Assembly (NCBI GenBank): GCA_027487485.1
Contig: JAIYDN010000014.1
Location: forward strand, 1-53,169
Origin: Planctomycetaceae bacterium
GTDB taxonomy: Bacteria; Planctomycetota; Planctomycetia; Pirellulales; Pirellulaceae
DNA: 53,169 nt
Direction: 5' to 3'
The notes beneath the pieces were generated by a model, which was not told where the DNA came from, ran no database searches, and was given only the letters and a program-made list of their open reading frames with translations. Shown here piece by piece: positions 9,070-17,066 of the stretch. A program made the position numbers and the translations under genes. Every line of letters begins with the position of its first letter. Position 1 is the stretch's first letter.

Positions 9070-9475
9070 TTGCCAAAGCAACGCAGCAAAATCCGCTACC
9101 TCGACAGGAGTTACCCGTCGATAAGCACATAAGCATGGTTCATTGGGTTAACCGGCAGTTGGCTTTTCGCTTCATTAAGCCGCTGGCGCTAGCCGCGTTG
9201 AGTTTCCTTGCGCTAGATACGTTGTCGCGGCTATCGCCTGCGGTTCAATTTTGGACGAAATCATGGCAAGCCAACCGGCATTCAAATATCTGATAAGTAC
9301 GGTTTCGTTGTGGCGATGTGCTTAGCACGAGGGACTGCGTGTTGCATTTTGGCCCAGAACATTGATACTGGAGCGGATGGTGTGCGATTGGTAAATCGCC
9401 AATCGGACGATCACATGGTTTCGAAGGACCATTTGCGCGAGTAAGGCCGCTCTAGGCCCAATCCAGGAGAAGAAT
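9070..9475 (+). other. intergenic region, about 400 bp, with a dispersed-repeat copy
   Basis: No gene supported. It contains the near-palindrome at 9178-9197. GGAGAAG at 9467-9473, just before ATG 9476, is the ribosome binding site of the next gene. Confidence 0.6.
9178..9197. repeat. near-palindrome of the AGCCGC..GCTAGCCGCG type
   Basis: AGCCGCTGGCGCTAGCCGCG is nearly its own reverse complement. A close relative lies at 34313-34333 and a shorter fragment near 34489, so this appears to be a dispersed intergenic element. Confidence 0.7.
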
Positions 9476-10090
9476 ATGTTCCGTACCGCTTTGGTTTTGT
9501 TCTGCTTTACCGTAGCCAGTTTTACCGTGGCCAGTTTTGCAATCGGTGGTGAATACAACGAAGTCTTTAAGATCGGCGACTCTGCACCCGCATGGGAAAA
9601 CTTGCCAGGTGTCGATAGCAAACAGCATTCGCTCGGGGATCTCAAAGACAAAAAGGTTGTTGTGGTCGTGTTTACTTGCAACAGCTGTCCTGCGGCTCGG
9701 GACTATGAAGACAGAATCATCGAACTGGCAAAATCGTCGAATGAGATTGCGATCGTTGCCATCAACGTGAACCGTATCCCCGACGACTCGATGGAAAAGA
9801 TGATCGAGCGAGCCAAGTCCAAAGACTTACCGTACCCGTATTTGTTTGACGAAACCCAAAAGATTGCGAAACAATACGGAGCCAACTTCACGCCCGAGTT
9901 TTTTGTGCTCGATGGCGATCGAAAGGTTGTTTACATGGGCAGCATGGACGACAACACCGATGCAAAATTAGCCAAGAATCACTACGTGCGCGATGCCACC
10001 GCAGCAGTACTGGCAGGCAAACAACCGAGTGTCTCAGAAACGCTGGCCCGTGGATGCCGCGTTCGATATGCTCGTGAACCGCGAAAATAG
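9476..10090 (+). CDS. exported thioredoxin-fold (redoxin/AhpC-TSA type) protein
   Basis: 204 residues with a signal peptide (MFRTALVLFCFTVASFTVAS; the TVASF stretch is a short direct repeat). The mature part is a thioredoxin fold: FKIGDSAPAWENLPG, then KKVVVVVFTCNSCPAARDYE with C68-x-x-C71, VAINVNRIPDDS, LPYPYLFDE, and the cis-Pro region FTPEFFVLDGDRKVVYMG. It is probably a periplasmic thiol oxidoreductase or peroxiredoxin-like protein; its partner is unknown. The ribosome binding site is strong. It is a single gene, closed by the hairpin terminator at 10115-10149. Confidence 0.88.
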   Translation: MFRTALVLFCFTVASFTVASFAIGGEYNEVFKIGDSAPAWENLPGVDSKQHSLGDLKDKKVVVVVFTCNSCPAARDYEDRIIELAKSSNEIAIVAINVNRIPDDSMEKMIERAKSKDLPYPYLFDETQKIAKQYGANFTPEFFVLDGDRKVVYMGSMDDNTDAKLAKNHYVRDATAAVLAGKQPSVSETLARGCRVRYAREPRK

Positions 10091-10114
10091 ATCGCGATGC
10101 TCTGGGGTGAACCC

Positions 10115-10149
10115 GTGCGAAACGCATCTCGCGTTTCGCACTCATTTTT
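10115..10149 (+). terminator. rho-independent-type terminator between convergent genes
   Basis: Perfect 11-bp stem GTGCGAAACGC (10115-10125) and GCGTTTCGCAC (10131-10141) with a 5-nt loop, followed by TCATTTTTC. It sits 25 bp after the redoxin stop and 21 bp before the end of the opposite-strand oxidoreductase gene. The T tract favours + strand termination; the minus side has no T run. Confidence 0.85.
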
Positions 10150-10161
10150 CATAACGAGCGA

Positions 10162-11541
10162 TTAGGCGTATTCGCGATCGGTCAAGATACCTGGTTGTGG
10201 AACTGGATAAGTTCCATTCGCGAGCATTTGCAATGGAGCGGGACTGTCGAACGTCAACGATTCCAAACCTGGTGCAAATTCGTGATCGCAGTTGAGCATG
10301 TCGTCGTACGTGACTTCCATTCCGGTATGAGCCGCCATGCGTCCCATGCTGGTAACAACGGACGCTTGAACCCCACGTTCTACTTCATTGTACGGTTCGT
10401 TCTTGCGAATCGCATCGATCAAATGATCCCATTCCAATTGGTATGGCGAAGGCTCGTTGCCGCCGAACTGCCAAGTCATGTTTGCCTTGGTGAAGTTTTG
10501 GCCACTGTAAATTCGGCACTTAGCAGGTGAGTGACCCGACGCGGAGATCACGGCACATCCCTTGGTACCGTGTGCGTAGCTTGCAAACTCGTCCTTGCAT
10601 CCAGGGATTGTTCGGCCGTTCAACATCAACTTGGAGCCGTCTTCGAACGTGTACTCCACCGAATAGGTATCGAAGTTCTGATCGACGCAATCGTTTCGAT
10701 AATGTCGGCCGCCGCTTGCTTGCGCCTTGATTGGCCAGGCGTTTTTCATCCAGCAGCATTCGTCGACGTTGTGGATCAAGAAATCGCTGAAACCGCCACC
10801 GCTGGCCCACAAGAAGCCATGAAAGCGATTGATTTGATACATCAGTTCGCTCATGTCTTCAGGCTTCTTGGTTGTGGCTGCAGAGCCCGTTGGGCCGGCC
10901 ATTCGGTACGCTCGCATCAATTGAATATCACCGATTTCACCCCCTTGAATGCGGCGATGCAATTCCGCGCGGGCATCGCAGTGCCTGCACATCAAACCGA
11001 TTGCTACCTTCAAGTTCTTGGCCACCGATTGTTGCCCCAATTCAAACATGCGGCGGCTGGTTGGTCCGTCGACCGTCACCGGCTTCTCCATGAATACGTT
11101 GAGGCCCTTGGAGATCGCGTACGCAAAGTGAACCGTTCGAAACGCGACGGGTGTTGCCATGATGACCACGTCACCTGGTCGCAAGCAATCCATGGCTTTC
11201 TTGTAGCCGTCAAAGTCCACGAATCGCTTGTCCTCAGGTACCTTCACCTTCTTTGGAAATTGGGTGATCAAGGAACCGTAGCAGCTGTTCATCTTGTGTT
11301 CGAAGACGTCGGCCATTGCGACCAATTCGATCTCACCATTGTCGACAGAGAGTGCGTTGGCGGCAGCTCCCGCACCTCGGCCGCCGCAGCCAATCAAGGC
11401 AACGCGAATCGTGTTGTCTTCGCCAGCATGCACGCTTCTGGAAAGATTGGATGCAAGAACGCCAGCGGTCGCAATCACGCTCGAACTCTTTAAAAAGTTA
11501 CGTCGGTTTGCGTCTTGGATGGGTGGGTTCGATTGGGTCAT
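10162..11541 (-). CDS. Gfo/Idh/MocA family oxidoreductase, Tat-exported
   Basis: NAD(P)-dependent sugar-type oxidoreductase of 459 residues. A twin-arginine signal is clear (RRNFLKSS followed by a hydrophobic stretch and SVHAGE), so it is predicted to be exported folded with its cofactor. The dinucleotide-binding loop ALIGCGGRGAGAA starts the mature enzyme. FMEKPVTVD provides the conserved Lys of the EKP motif. The C-terminal half carries the family's substrate domain (CWMKNAWPIKAQASGGRH). It is the last gene of the minus-strand set with the SUMF1-like and DUF1080 genes; paired DUF1080 and Gfo/Idh enzymes are known from 3-keto-glycoside metabolism. AGGAG (11549-11553 on the + strand as CTCCT) precedes ATG 11541. 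Confidence 0.92.
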   Translation of the reverse strand: MTQSNPPIQDANRRNFLKSSSVIATAGVLASNLSRSVHAGEDNTIRVALIGCGGRGAGAAANALSVDNGEIELVAMADVFEHKMNSCYGSLITQFPKKVKVPEDKRFVDFDGYKKAMDCLRPGDVVIMATPVAFRTVHFAYAISKGLNVFMEKPVTVDGPTSRRMFELGQQSVAKNLKVAIGLMCRHCDARAELHRRIQGGEIGDIQLMRAYRMAGPTGSAATTKKPEDMSELMYQINRFHGFLWASGGGFSDFLIHNVDECCWMKNAWPIKAQASGGRHYRNDCVDQNFDTYSVEYTFEDGSKLMLNGRTIPGCKDEFASYAHGTKGCAVISASGHSPAKCRIYSGQNFTKANMTWQFGGNEPSPYQLEWDHLIDAIRKNEPYNEVERGVQASVVTSMGRMAAHTGMEVTYDDMLNCDHEFAPGLESLTFDSPAPLQMLANGTYPVPQPGILTDREYA

Positions 11542-11548
11542 GGTGTGC

Positions 11549-11553
11549 TCCTA
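11549..11553 (-). promoter_or_regulatory. ribosome binding site of the Gfo/Idh/MocA gene
   Basis: The minus strand reads AGGAG seven nt before the ATG at 11541. It directly adjoins the simple repeat at 11563-11607, so repeat length changes would alter the leader but not the RBS-start spacing. Confidence 0.7.
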
Positions 11554-11562
11554 AACAAAGCA

Positions 11563-11607
11563 AAAGGAAAGGAAAGGAAAGGAAAGGAAAGGAAAGGAAA
11601 GGAAAGG
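11563..11607. repeat. pentanucleotide simple sequence repeat (GGAAA)8
   Basis: Eight exact GGAAA units at 11566-11605 with partial units on both sides. The array lies in the 100-bp spacer between the SUMF1-like gene and the Gfo/Idh gene, just upstream of the latter's ribosome binding site on the minus strand (reads TTTCC there). Confidence 0.95.
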
Positions 11608-11641
11608 GAGGAATAGAGGGCGGATAGGACTGCAAATGCGG

Positions 11642-12739
11642 CTATCGTTCCAGAGGGACAGGTCGTTCTTTTTGAATCGGTTCTGAGTAATCCCAGAACG
11701 TTTTCTTTTCTTCTTCCGAAGGTTCTTGCAAAGGGCGAACCACCCGAAAGCCAACGTGCAACGCATCGGTCAAAAACCAAATGCTTACAGGAAATTGAGG
11801 ATCTTGTGCTATCCAGTCTTCGGTGGAGCCTTCGCGAGCGGCACTTCGGCAATCGACAGCTGGTTTGTCCCAGCCACCGCCGCGAACCGTTCTCGGGTAC
11901 AAGGTCATGGGAACCAGCAACGGGTTCACCGGCTTTAATGTATCCGCCGGGTAACCTTGATCGACGTATTGATCTAGGACCCATTCCGCCACGTTGCCGT
12001 GCATGTCATGCAAGCCCCAGGGATTGGGTTTCTTCTTACCGACGTTTTTGTAAGCTTCGCCAGCATTGTCCGCAAACCAGCCGTACTTCTCCAATTCACT
12101 TGGATCATCGCCAAACGAGTAAGCCGTGGTCGTACCAGCGCGGCATGCATACTCCCATTCGGCCTCAGTCGGAAGCCGATAGTAGCGACCTGTCTTTGCG
12201 GATAGCCACTTGCAATAGGTTCTGGCAGCGTGCTGAGTCATGCAGATGGCTGGAAAGTTTCGCTTTCCCATTCCGAACGACATATCGCAATACGGCTTGG
12301 TTGGTTGACTCTTTTGGAATTCGTTCGCAATAACATCCCGGGGGGTGGGTTCCAGCTTGTTCACTTCCATAGCAAAAACATCCAAGTCGGACATCCAAAC
12401 GTCATACGCATCCCAAGTGGTTTCAAACTTGGCCATCCAGAACGGAGCGATTTCAACCTCGTGAACAGGCCCTTCGTCCGGGCGTCGATCGCTTTCTGTG
12501 TCCGGGCTTCCCATCTGAAATTTTCCGCCTGGGATCGGTAGCATCTCGACTTTGGCCGATGTGTGTTCAATCAATTCGGTGTAAGGCTTCATCTCTTCGG
12601 CTGTCTTCGCCTCCGAGTTCTTCACAGGCAGAACTTTACCGGAGTCATCAGCCAAAACAGGCAGGGCAGGAAAACACAGAAGCGTGCAAAGAGTAGCTGG
12701 GGTAGCAAGCAAACGAAAAAGGTCAAAGGGCATGGGCAT
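11642..12739 (-). CDS. exported SUMF1/FGE-fold protein (formylglycine-generating-enzyme-like)
   Basis: 365 residues with a signal peptide (FRLLATPATLCTLLCFPALPVLA). The domain is of the FGE-sulfatase type: IPGGKFQMGSPDTESDRRPDEGPVHEVEIAPFWM, YRLPTEAEWEYACRAGT, NPWGLHDMHGNVAEWV, TVRGGGW and HVGFRVVRP. In true formylglycine-generating enzymes a Cys follows the GGSW/Y segment and a second lies close by. Here the first place reads GGGWDKPAVDC, so the classic cysteine pair looks absent. It is more likely a structural or binding variant or another oxidase than a sulfatase activator, and no sulfatase gene lies in this window. ATG 12739 and ATG 12733 are both possible starts. Confidence 0.85.
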   Translation of the reverse strand: MPMPFDLFRLLATPATLCTLLCFPALPVLADDSGKVLPVKNSEAKTAEEMKPYTELIEHTSAKVEMLPIPGGKFQMGSPDTESDRRPDEGPVHEVEIAPFWMAKFETTWDAYDVWMSDLDVFAMEVNKLEPTPRDVIANEFQKSQPTKPYCDMSFGMGKRNFPAICMTQHAARTYCKWLSAKTGRYYRLPTEAEWEYACRAGTTTAYSFGDDPSELEKYGWFADNAGEAYKNVGKKKPNPWGLHDMHGNVAEWVLDQYVDQGYPADTLKPVNPLLVPMTLYPRTVRGGGWDKPAVDCRSAAREGSTEDWIAQDPQFPVSIWFLTDALHVGFRVVRPLQEPSEEEKKTFWDYSEPIQKERPVPLER

Positions 12740-12861
12740 AAGATTGCTTGGTAGGGAATTGGGGAAGGTCTAGGCAGGAATGGACTGTGTCGCACCCAAC
12801 GATCTCAACGATCTGGGTAGAAACCCAAATCGTTGTTCGTCGGATCGCTCGCAACCTCATT

Positions 12862-14214
12862 CTACTTCGACAAAGGTAGAATTTCGACGTTCTTGAAACG
12901 AACTGGGTCGGAATGGCCAGCGAATCCAACATGTCCTTCGGTGCGTTCTTTCCCTGGGTGAGGTGAATCCGACATGTACTTCGAAATGGTGGAAAGGTCG
13001 GTATCCAAGATGATGGTGCCATTGAGTTCGACTTGGATCGTCGAGCCTTTGACGGTCACCACTTCATGATTCCACTCGCCTTGCGGTCGAAGGAACCCGC
13101 GTTTGGCGGCCGCCATACCATAAGCACTGCCGTGAGCTTGTCTCGGATCGATGGTAGCGTAGTTCGAATGGCCATCGTCCAAAACTTGCAATTCGGTCAT
13201 TCCAATGTAGGCACCATCGCCTGATCGTTGTTCTTTGGGCATCGCTTCGATTTCCTTTTTGGTCGGATATCGCATGACCAACCCGTTGTTCCCTGCAGGT
13301 GGCAATTGGAAATCGACGCGCATGACATAGTCGGCAAAGACCTTCTCGGTGTGAAGCACGCCCCCTTTGCCTTCAAGGCACTGAACTGTGCCGTCCTTGA
13401 CGGTGTAGTTTGCGGTGGCGCCAGCCCAGCCTGTAAGGTCTTTTCCATTGAAAAGGGATTCAAACTTTCCTGAAGAGGCCATCGCTTCCTCTTCAAATTT
13501 TCGAAGCAGATCATTCGATTCTTCTGCACTGTATTCGACCAACTTCAGATTCTTCCAGCGGATCTCTGCACCGTGCGTTTGCAATTGGATGGGGCCTTTC
13601 TTAGGAAGAGGTTCCCCTTTCGCAAAAAAGTTATGCAATCTTGCGTTGTTGACAACACACTTATCGTTCAGCCACACACTGCATCGCTCCCCGATCAAGC
13701 GGATGCGCATCGCATTCCACTTTCCAGGAGGATTGTCAGCCCGAACCAAGGGATCCTTGCCTGGCCATCCGGCTGGATTATTCCAAAGTCCACCGCTTCC
13801 TTTTTCGTTGCCATTCGGCTTGTTGTTTTCAGCATCTGGATCCCAAATTTGAACTTGAGGGATGCCTCGCAAGTAAACACCCGAGTCTGAAGTTGGAACA
13901 ATCCAGTATTCGAACGAGAACTCAAAGTCGGCGAAGTCTTGATTGGTGGTTAGATAGGCTCCCTGCCCATCGCTAACGATCACGCCGTCTTCAATCTTCC
14001 AATGCTCGGCGACTTCCTTATTCCAAGCCTCTTTTTGTTTTGCATCGATCGCATCGAACGTGGTGGGATCCACGGTCGGACGCCCGTGCCATTGACTGAA
14101 GTCTTTCCCATTAAACAACTGGACTTCGCCGGCCATGCTGCACGCGGCCAAAGAAACATATGTCAAGCAGCAAAGAGAAACGGAACGAACAAGACGTTGG
14201 AGCGAAAATTTCAT
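12862..14214 (-). CDS. exported protein with two DUF1080 (3-keto-disaccharide hydrolase-type) domains
   Basis: 450 residues, signal peptide (LVRSVSLCCLTYVSLAACSMA; a lipobox at AAC is possible). Two concanavalin-like DUF1080 domains are visible, each opening with LFNGKDxxxW: residues about 33-225 (LFNGKDFSQW, SGVYLRGIPQVQIWD, GKWNAMRIRLIGERCSVWLND) and about 250-448 (LFNGKDLTGW, NGLVMRYP, GEWNHEVVTVKGSTIQVELNG, GHVGFAGH). Family members cleave or bind 3-keto-glycosides. It is the first gene of the minus-strand set that continues into the SUMF1-like and Gfo/Idh genes (spacers about 120 and 100 bp). Exact substrate unknown. Confidence 0.9.
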   Translation of the reverse strand: MKFSLQRLVRSVSLCCLTYVSLAACSMAGEVQLFNGKDFSQWHGRPTVDPTTFDAIDAKQKEAWNKEVAEHWKIEDGVIVSDGQGAYLTTNQDFADFEFSFEYWIVPTSDSGVYLRGIPQVQIWDPDAENNKPNGNEKGSGGLWNNPAGWPGKDPLVRADNPPGKWNAMRIRLIGERCSVWLNDKCVVNNARLHNFFAKGEPLPKKGPIQLQTHGAEIRWKNLKLVEYSAEESNDLLRKFEEEAMASSGKFESLFNGKDLTGWAGATANYTVKDGTVQCLEGKGGVLHTEKVFADYVMRVDFQLPPAGNNGLVMRYPTKKEIEAMPKEQRSGDGAYIGMTELQVLDDGHSNYATIDPRQAHGSAYGMAAAKRGFLRPQGEWNHEVVTVKGSTIQVELNGTIILDTDLSTISKYMSDSPHPGKERTEGHVGFAGHSDPVRFKNVEILPLSK

Positions 14215-14301
14215 AAGTGTGGGTTCTTGTTGGAGAGGAAAGGAAGGTGGGATGGTAAGTGATTTTGACGATGGAATAAGACGCTGTTCTAGGACCTTGC
14301 A

Positions 14302-15621
14302 CTAATCAGGAAGCGTGGGTGTGTAAACTTTGGGTTCGTTACAGCACGTGCTTTTCAAAGGATCGTTGCAGCATTCCGACGTGGCGACTTGGGCATCTGG
14401 GTCCACCCAGTCTTTCTTGTCGAAATTGCGAGTGTATGTTCCGTAATCGTGAAACGCGTACCATTTGGCAAGCTTGTAAGCCCAGGATCTTTCAGGGATC
14501 TCGGCGCCCGGAACATATTGACTTCTACGCGGCGTAATCGCAGCAATTTCTTTCAAGGCGGTTTGGCGTAGTGTTGTATCGCGAGCGCCGTGCTTGGCTG
14601 CTAATGATTCAAGAATATCGGGGCGTTCCAACACGACGCAACCACGAGTATGTTTCGAAACGGTCTCACGAAAATCTCGCAAGAACTCGCTTTGCTGAAA
14701 AACCTCTTTCAAAGGACGACCATCATGGATCGATTCTTTGGCCAGCTGGATAATAGGACATGGCTCAATATGCCCGCCCGGGCCAATATGGTGCGTGAAT
14801 CCGGTTACGGCAGGGCACAACGCCTTACCCTGTCCGTCGTGGTAAGCATCGATCACGATGATCGGCTTCTTCACACGCGTGTTCACGACAAATTGACGAA
14901 CGCGGCCTAGCTCTTCGGTGTTCAACGCAAGTTCAGGCGAGCTTTCCGGGCCAACAACGCGGTAGACGTGGAACCAACAGTACATGACCCCCATCTCCAC
15001 CAGTCGATCCACCCAAGCATCTTGCAGCAGGTCATCGATATTGGTCTTGCAGACGCTAGTGCAGACTCCGGTCATCACCTTATTGTTCAAACAGTTCTGA
15101 AGACCCTCCATCGTCTTGCTGAAGACATTATCGCGACCACGGCGCTGATCGCTGACGATTTGCGTCCCTTCGACACTGATCAGCGGGGTCACGTTCCCCA
15201 GTTGCCTCAGTCGTTTTGCAACTTCGTCGGTGATAAAGTGGCCGTTGGTGAAAACTTGGAAGTAAGCGTCAGGGTGAGCCGCCAAAATGTCGAGCAGTTC
15301 TTTATGCATGAAGGGCTCGCCACCCAAGATGCCAAAGAAGGCGTTCCCCATTTGCTTGGCTTCGGTCAGCGTTTTATTCATGGCTGCGAAGTCGATTTTG
15401 GTTTGCTTGCCCGCAACATCAACCCAACAACCTTGGCAACGAAGATTGCAAGTGTTGATAATGGAGATGTATAAAAACGGAGGGAAGAACTCCCCGCGTT
15501 TCAATCGTGCTTTATGCTTCTGTACACTCCTCAATCCGCGAAAGCCCGCCAAGTAGGCGAGCTTCCAAAGAAGACGCTTATCCGTTTCGAACAGCAAACG
15601 CTTGGCGAGCCTTAAATACAT
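14302..15621 (-). CDS. radical SAM protein with cysteine-rich tail
   Basis: About 439 residues from ATG 15621. The frame continues upstream to 15807, but those 62 residues show no family character. The [4Fe-4S]/SAM site is C-N-L-R-C-Q-G-C near residue 67, followed by the GGEP motif (FGILGGEPFMHKELLD), FQVFTNG and LISVEGT. A later segment (GPGGHIEPCPIIQLAKESIHDG) is SPASM-like, with a Cys and a histidine-rich approach. The C-terminus has two vicinal Cys pairs (ECCNDP and TCCNEP), which could ligate metal. Substrate unknown; no precursor peptide or obvious cofactor gene is adjacent. It lies 88 bp upstream of the DUF1080 gene on the same strand, so it may share a transcript. Confidence 0.88.
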   Translation of the reverse strand: MYLRLAKRLLFETDKRLLWKLAYLAGFRGLRSVQKHKARLKRGEFFPPFLYISIINTCNLRCQGCWVDVAGKQTKIDFAAMNKTLTEAKQMGNAFFGILGGEPFMHKELLDILAAHPDAYFQVFTNGHFITDEVAKRLRQLGNVTPLISVEGTQIVSDQRRGRDNVFSKTMEGLQNCLNNKVMTGVCTSVCKTNIDDLLQDAWVDRLVEMGVMYCWFHVYRVVGPESSPELALNTEELGRVRQFVVNTRVKKPIIVIDAYHDGQGKALCPAVTGFTHHIGPGGHIEPCPIIQLAKESIHDGRPLKEVFQQSEFLRDFRETVSKHTRGCVVLERPDILESLAAKHGARDTTLRQTALKEIAAITPRRSQYVPGAEIPERSWAYKLAKWYAFHDYGTYTRNFDKKDWVDPDAQVATSECCNDPLKSTCCNEPKVYTPTLPD

Positions 15622-16005
15622 GCACACACTTGGGTTGGTGGGGGAATCGAGGCCGCTCGGGAAATGAAGCCTTCTCAACGGACTACGCGAAAAAGCGATC
15701 GCCGAGCAGGACCCTAGTTTATCAGGAAAAGGGTCCGTTTTGCAGTTGTCTGTGTGATGTATTCCAATAATCTCCCAAAGCGTCCGAATCCTGGCATAAC
15801 CAAGCAACGGTGGCTCAGACAGAAGAATCCGGCCTAGCGCCTACTAGGTTCGCTGATAGAATGTGGAAAGAAGACTTTGCCAGAATCGGGCGACAGTTGG
15901 TACGAAACGACTAATATTGATTGCTTGTCACTGTTCGCAAGGCTACCGTATTGCCAGTTACTACCGCAATCGCTTGAAAATCGAAACTCCTGATTGAGAA
16001 CCCCT
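15622..16005. other. divergent intergenic region between radical SAM and ABC genes
   Basis: 384 bp that must hold the promoters of two divergent genes. I see a small stem around 15834-15849 (CCTAG...CTAGG), but no convincing -35/-10 pair and no tRNA or ncRNA. Confidence 0.5.
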
Positions 16006-17004
16006 ATGGGATTGCCCGCTTACGCCATCGAAGTTGAATCACTCTCCAAAACTTACAAAGAAGGGCTGATTTTTGCCAAGCTGCATAAAGCGCTTGCTAA
16101 TGTATCGCTGACGGTAAAGCGAGGCGAAGTCTTTGGACTGCTCGGCCCCAACGGAGCCGGTAAAACCACTTTGATCAAAATCTTGCTGGGAATCCTCCAT
16201 CCCAATGTAGGAACAGCTCGAGTGCTTGAGATGGAAGCAGGCAGCAAATCCGCTAGACGCCGAATCGGTTACTTGCCGGAGAATCTTGTTTTCCCTAGGC
16301 ACCACACCGGGCGAAGCGCTCTTTACTTTTATGGGCGTCTCAGCGAAATGAGCAACGCACAGATCGCCGCGAAGGAAAAAGAGCTGTTCGACTTGGTAAG
16401 CTTAACCGGTCGCGAACACGAACCAGTACGCCGATACTCCAAAGGAATGCGACAACGTTTGGGTTTAGCGCAAGCCATGCTGCATGATCCCGACCTCCTG
16501 ATTTTTGATGAACCAACCGACGGCCTTGACCCCATGGGCCGTTCCCAGATCCGCGATGTCCTTTACCAGCTGAAGCAGCGAGGCAAGACGGTTTTCCTCA
16601 ACAGCCACATCCTTCAAGAAGTGGAGCTGATTTGCGATCGTGTTGCTGTCATGGCACTTGGGAAACTACGAGGGATAGGCACGATTGATGAACTGATCCA
16701 AGGCCACCCCGATGCGGACAAAGCCACCGTGACGATGGATGTCGTTGGTAGCCTGGCACAAGTAGAAGCGGCTACCGCTGGCTGCGAAATCCGATCTCGC
16801 ACCACGATCCAAGACAGCAAGGACAGCTCCGATGCCATCCAGAGAATTGAAGTGGATGCAACTTCGCAATCGAATGTGGACCAAGTGGTTGACCGTCTGC
16901 GAAACGCATCGATCAGCATCTACCGAATGGAACGTTTCCGCCCAAGCTTAGAGCAAGTTTTCATGAGCATTGTTGGGGCGGCCAACGCGTCTCATCAACC
17001 TTAA
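16006..17004 (+). CDS. ABC transporter ATP-binding protein
   Basis: Energises the permease encoded 62 bp downstream. About 332 residues. Walker A is GPNGAGKTT (about residue 48), the Q-loop region is GYLPENL, the signature is YSKGMRQRLGLAQAM, Walker B is LLIFDEPTDGLDP, and the switch His is in FLNSHIL. The C-terminal 80 residues form the accessory domain common in ABC-2-type exporters (EVDATSQSNVDQVVDRLRNA). The frame opens at TTG 15994, but ATG 16006 is preferred because the conserved start AIEVESLSKTYK follows it. Likely export or membrane remodelling; substrate unknown. Confidence 0.93.
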   Translation: MGLPAYAIEVESLSKTYKEGLIFAKLHKALANVSLTVKRGEVFGLLGPNGAGKTTLIKILLGILHPNVGTARVLEMEAGSKSARRRIGYLPENLVFPRHHTGRSALYFYGRLSEMSNAQIAAKEKELFDLVSLTGREHEPVRRYSKGMRQRLGLAQAMLHDPDLLIFDEPTDGLDPMGRSQIRDVLYQLKQRGKTVFLNSHILQEVELICDRVAVMALGKLRGIGTIDELIQGHPDADKATVTMDVVGSLAQVEAATAGCEIRSRTTIQDSKDSSDAIQRIEVDATSQSNVDQVVDRLRNASISIYRMERFRPSLEQVFMSIVGAANASHQP

Positions 17005-17066
17005 AAATCTCTTTCGGATGCTGTTCCCGTTACCAAGTCCAAACCCAATTCGCCCAATAAAATTCC

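Noticed and set aside
10531-11493. 320-aa ORF opposite the Gfo/Idh gene
   Set aside because: Antisense shadow of a recognised gene; no family resemblance.
11642-12739. True sulfatase-activating formylglycine-generating enzyme
   Set aside because: The fold is right but the Cys after the GGGW segment is absent and no sulfatase gene is nearby.
15622-16005. tRNA or small RNA in the divergent spacer
   Set aside because: No cloverleaf or conserved T-loop pattern; only a 5-bp stem at 15834-15849.
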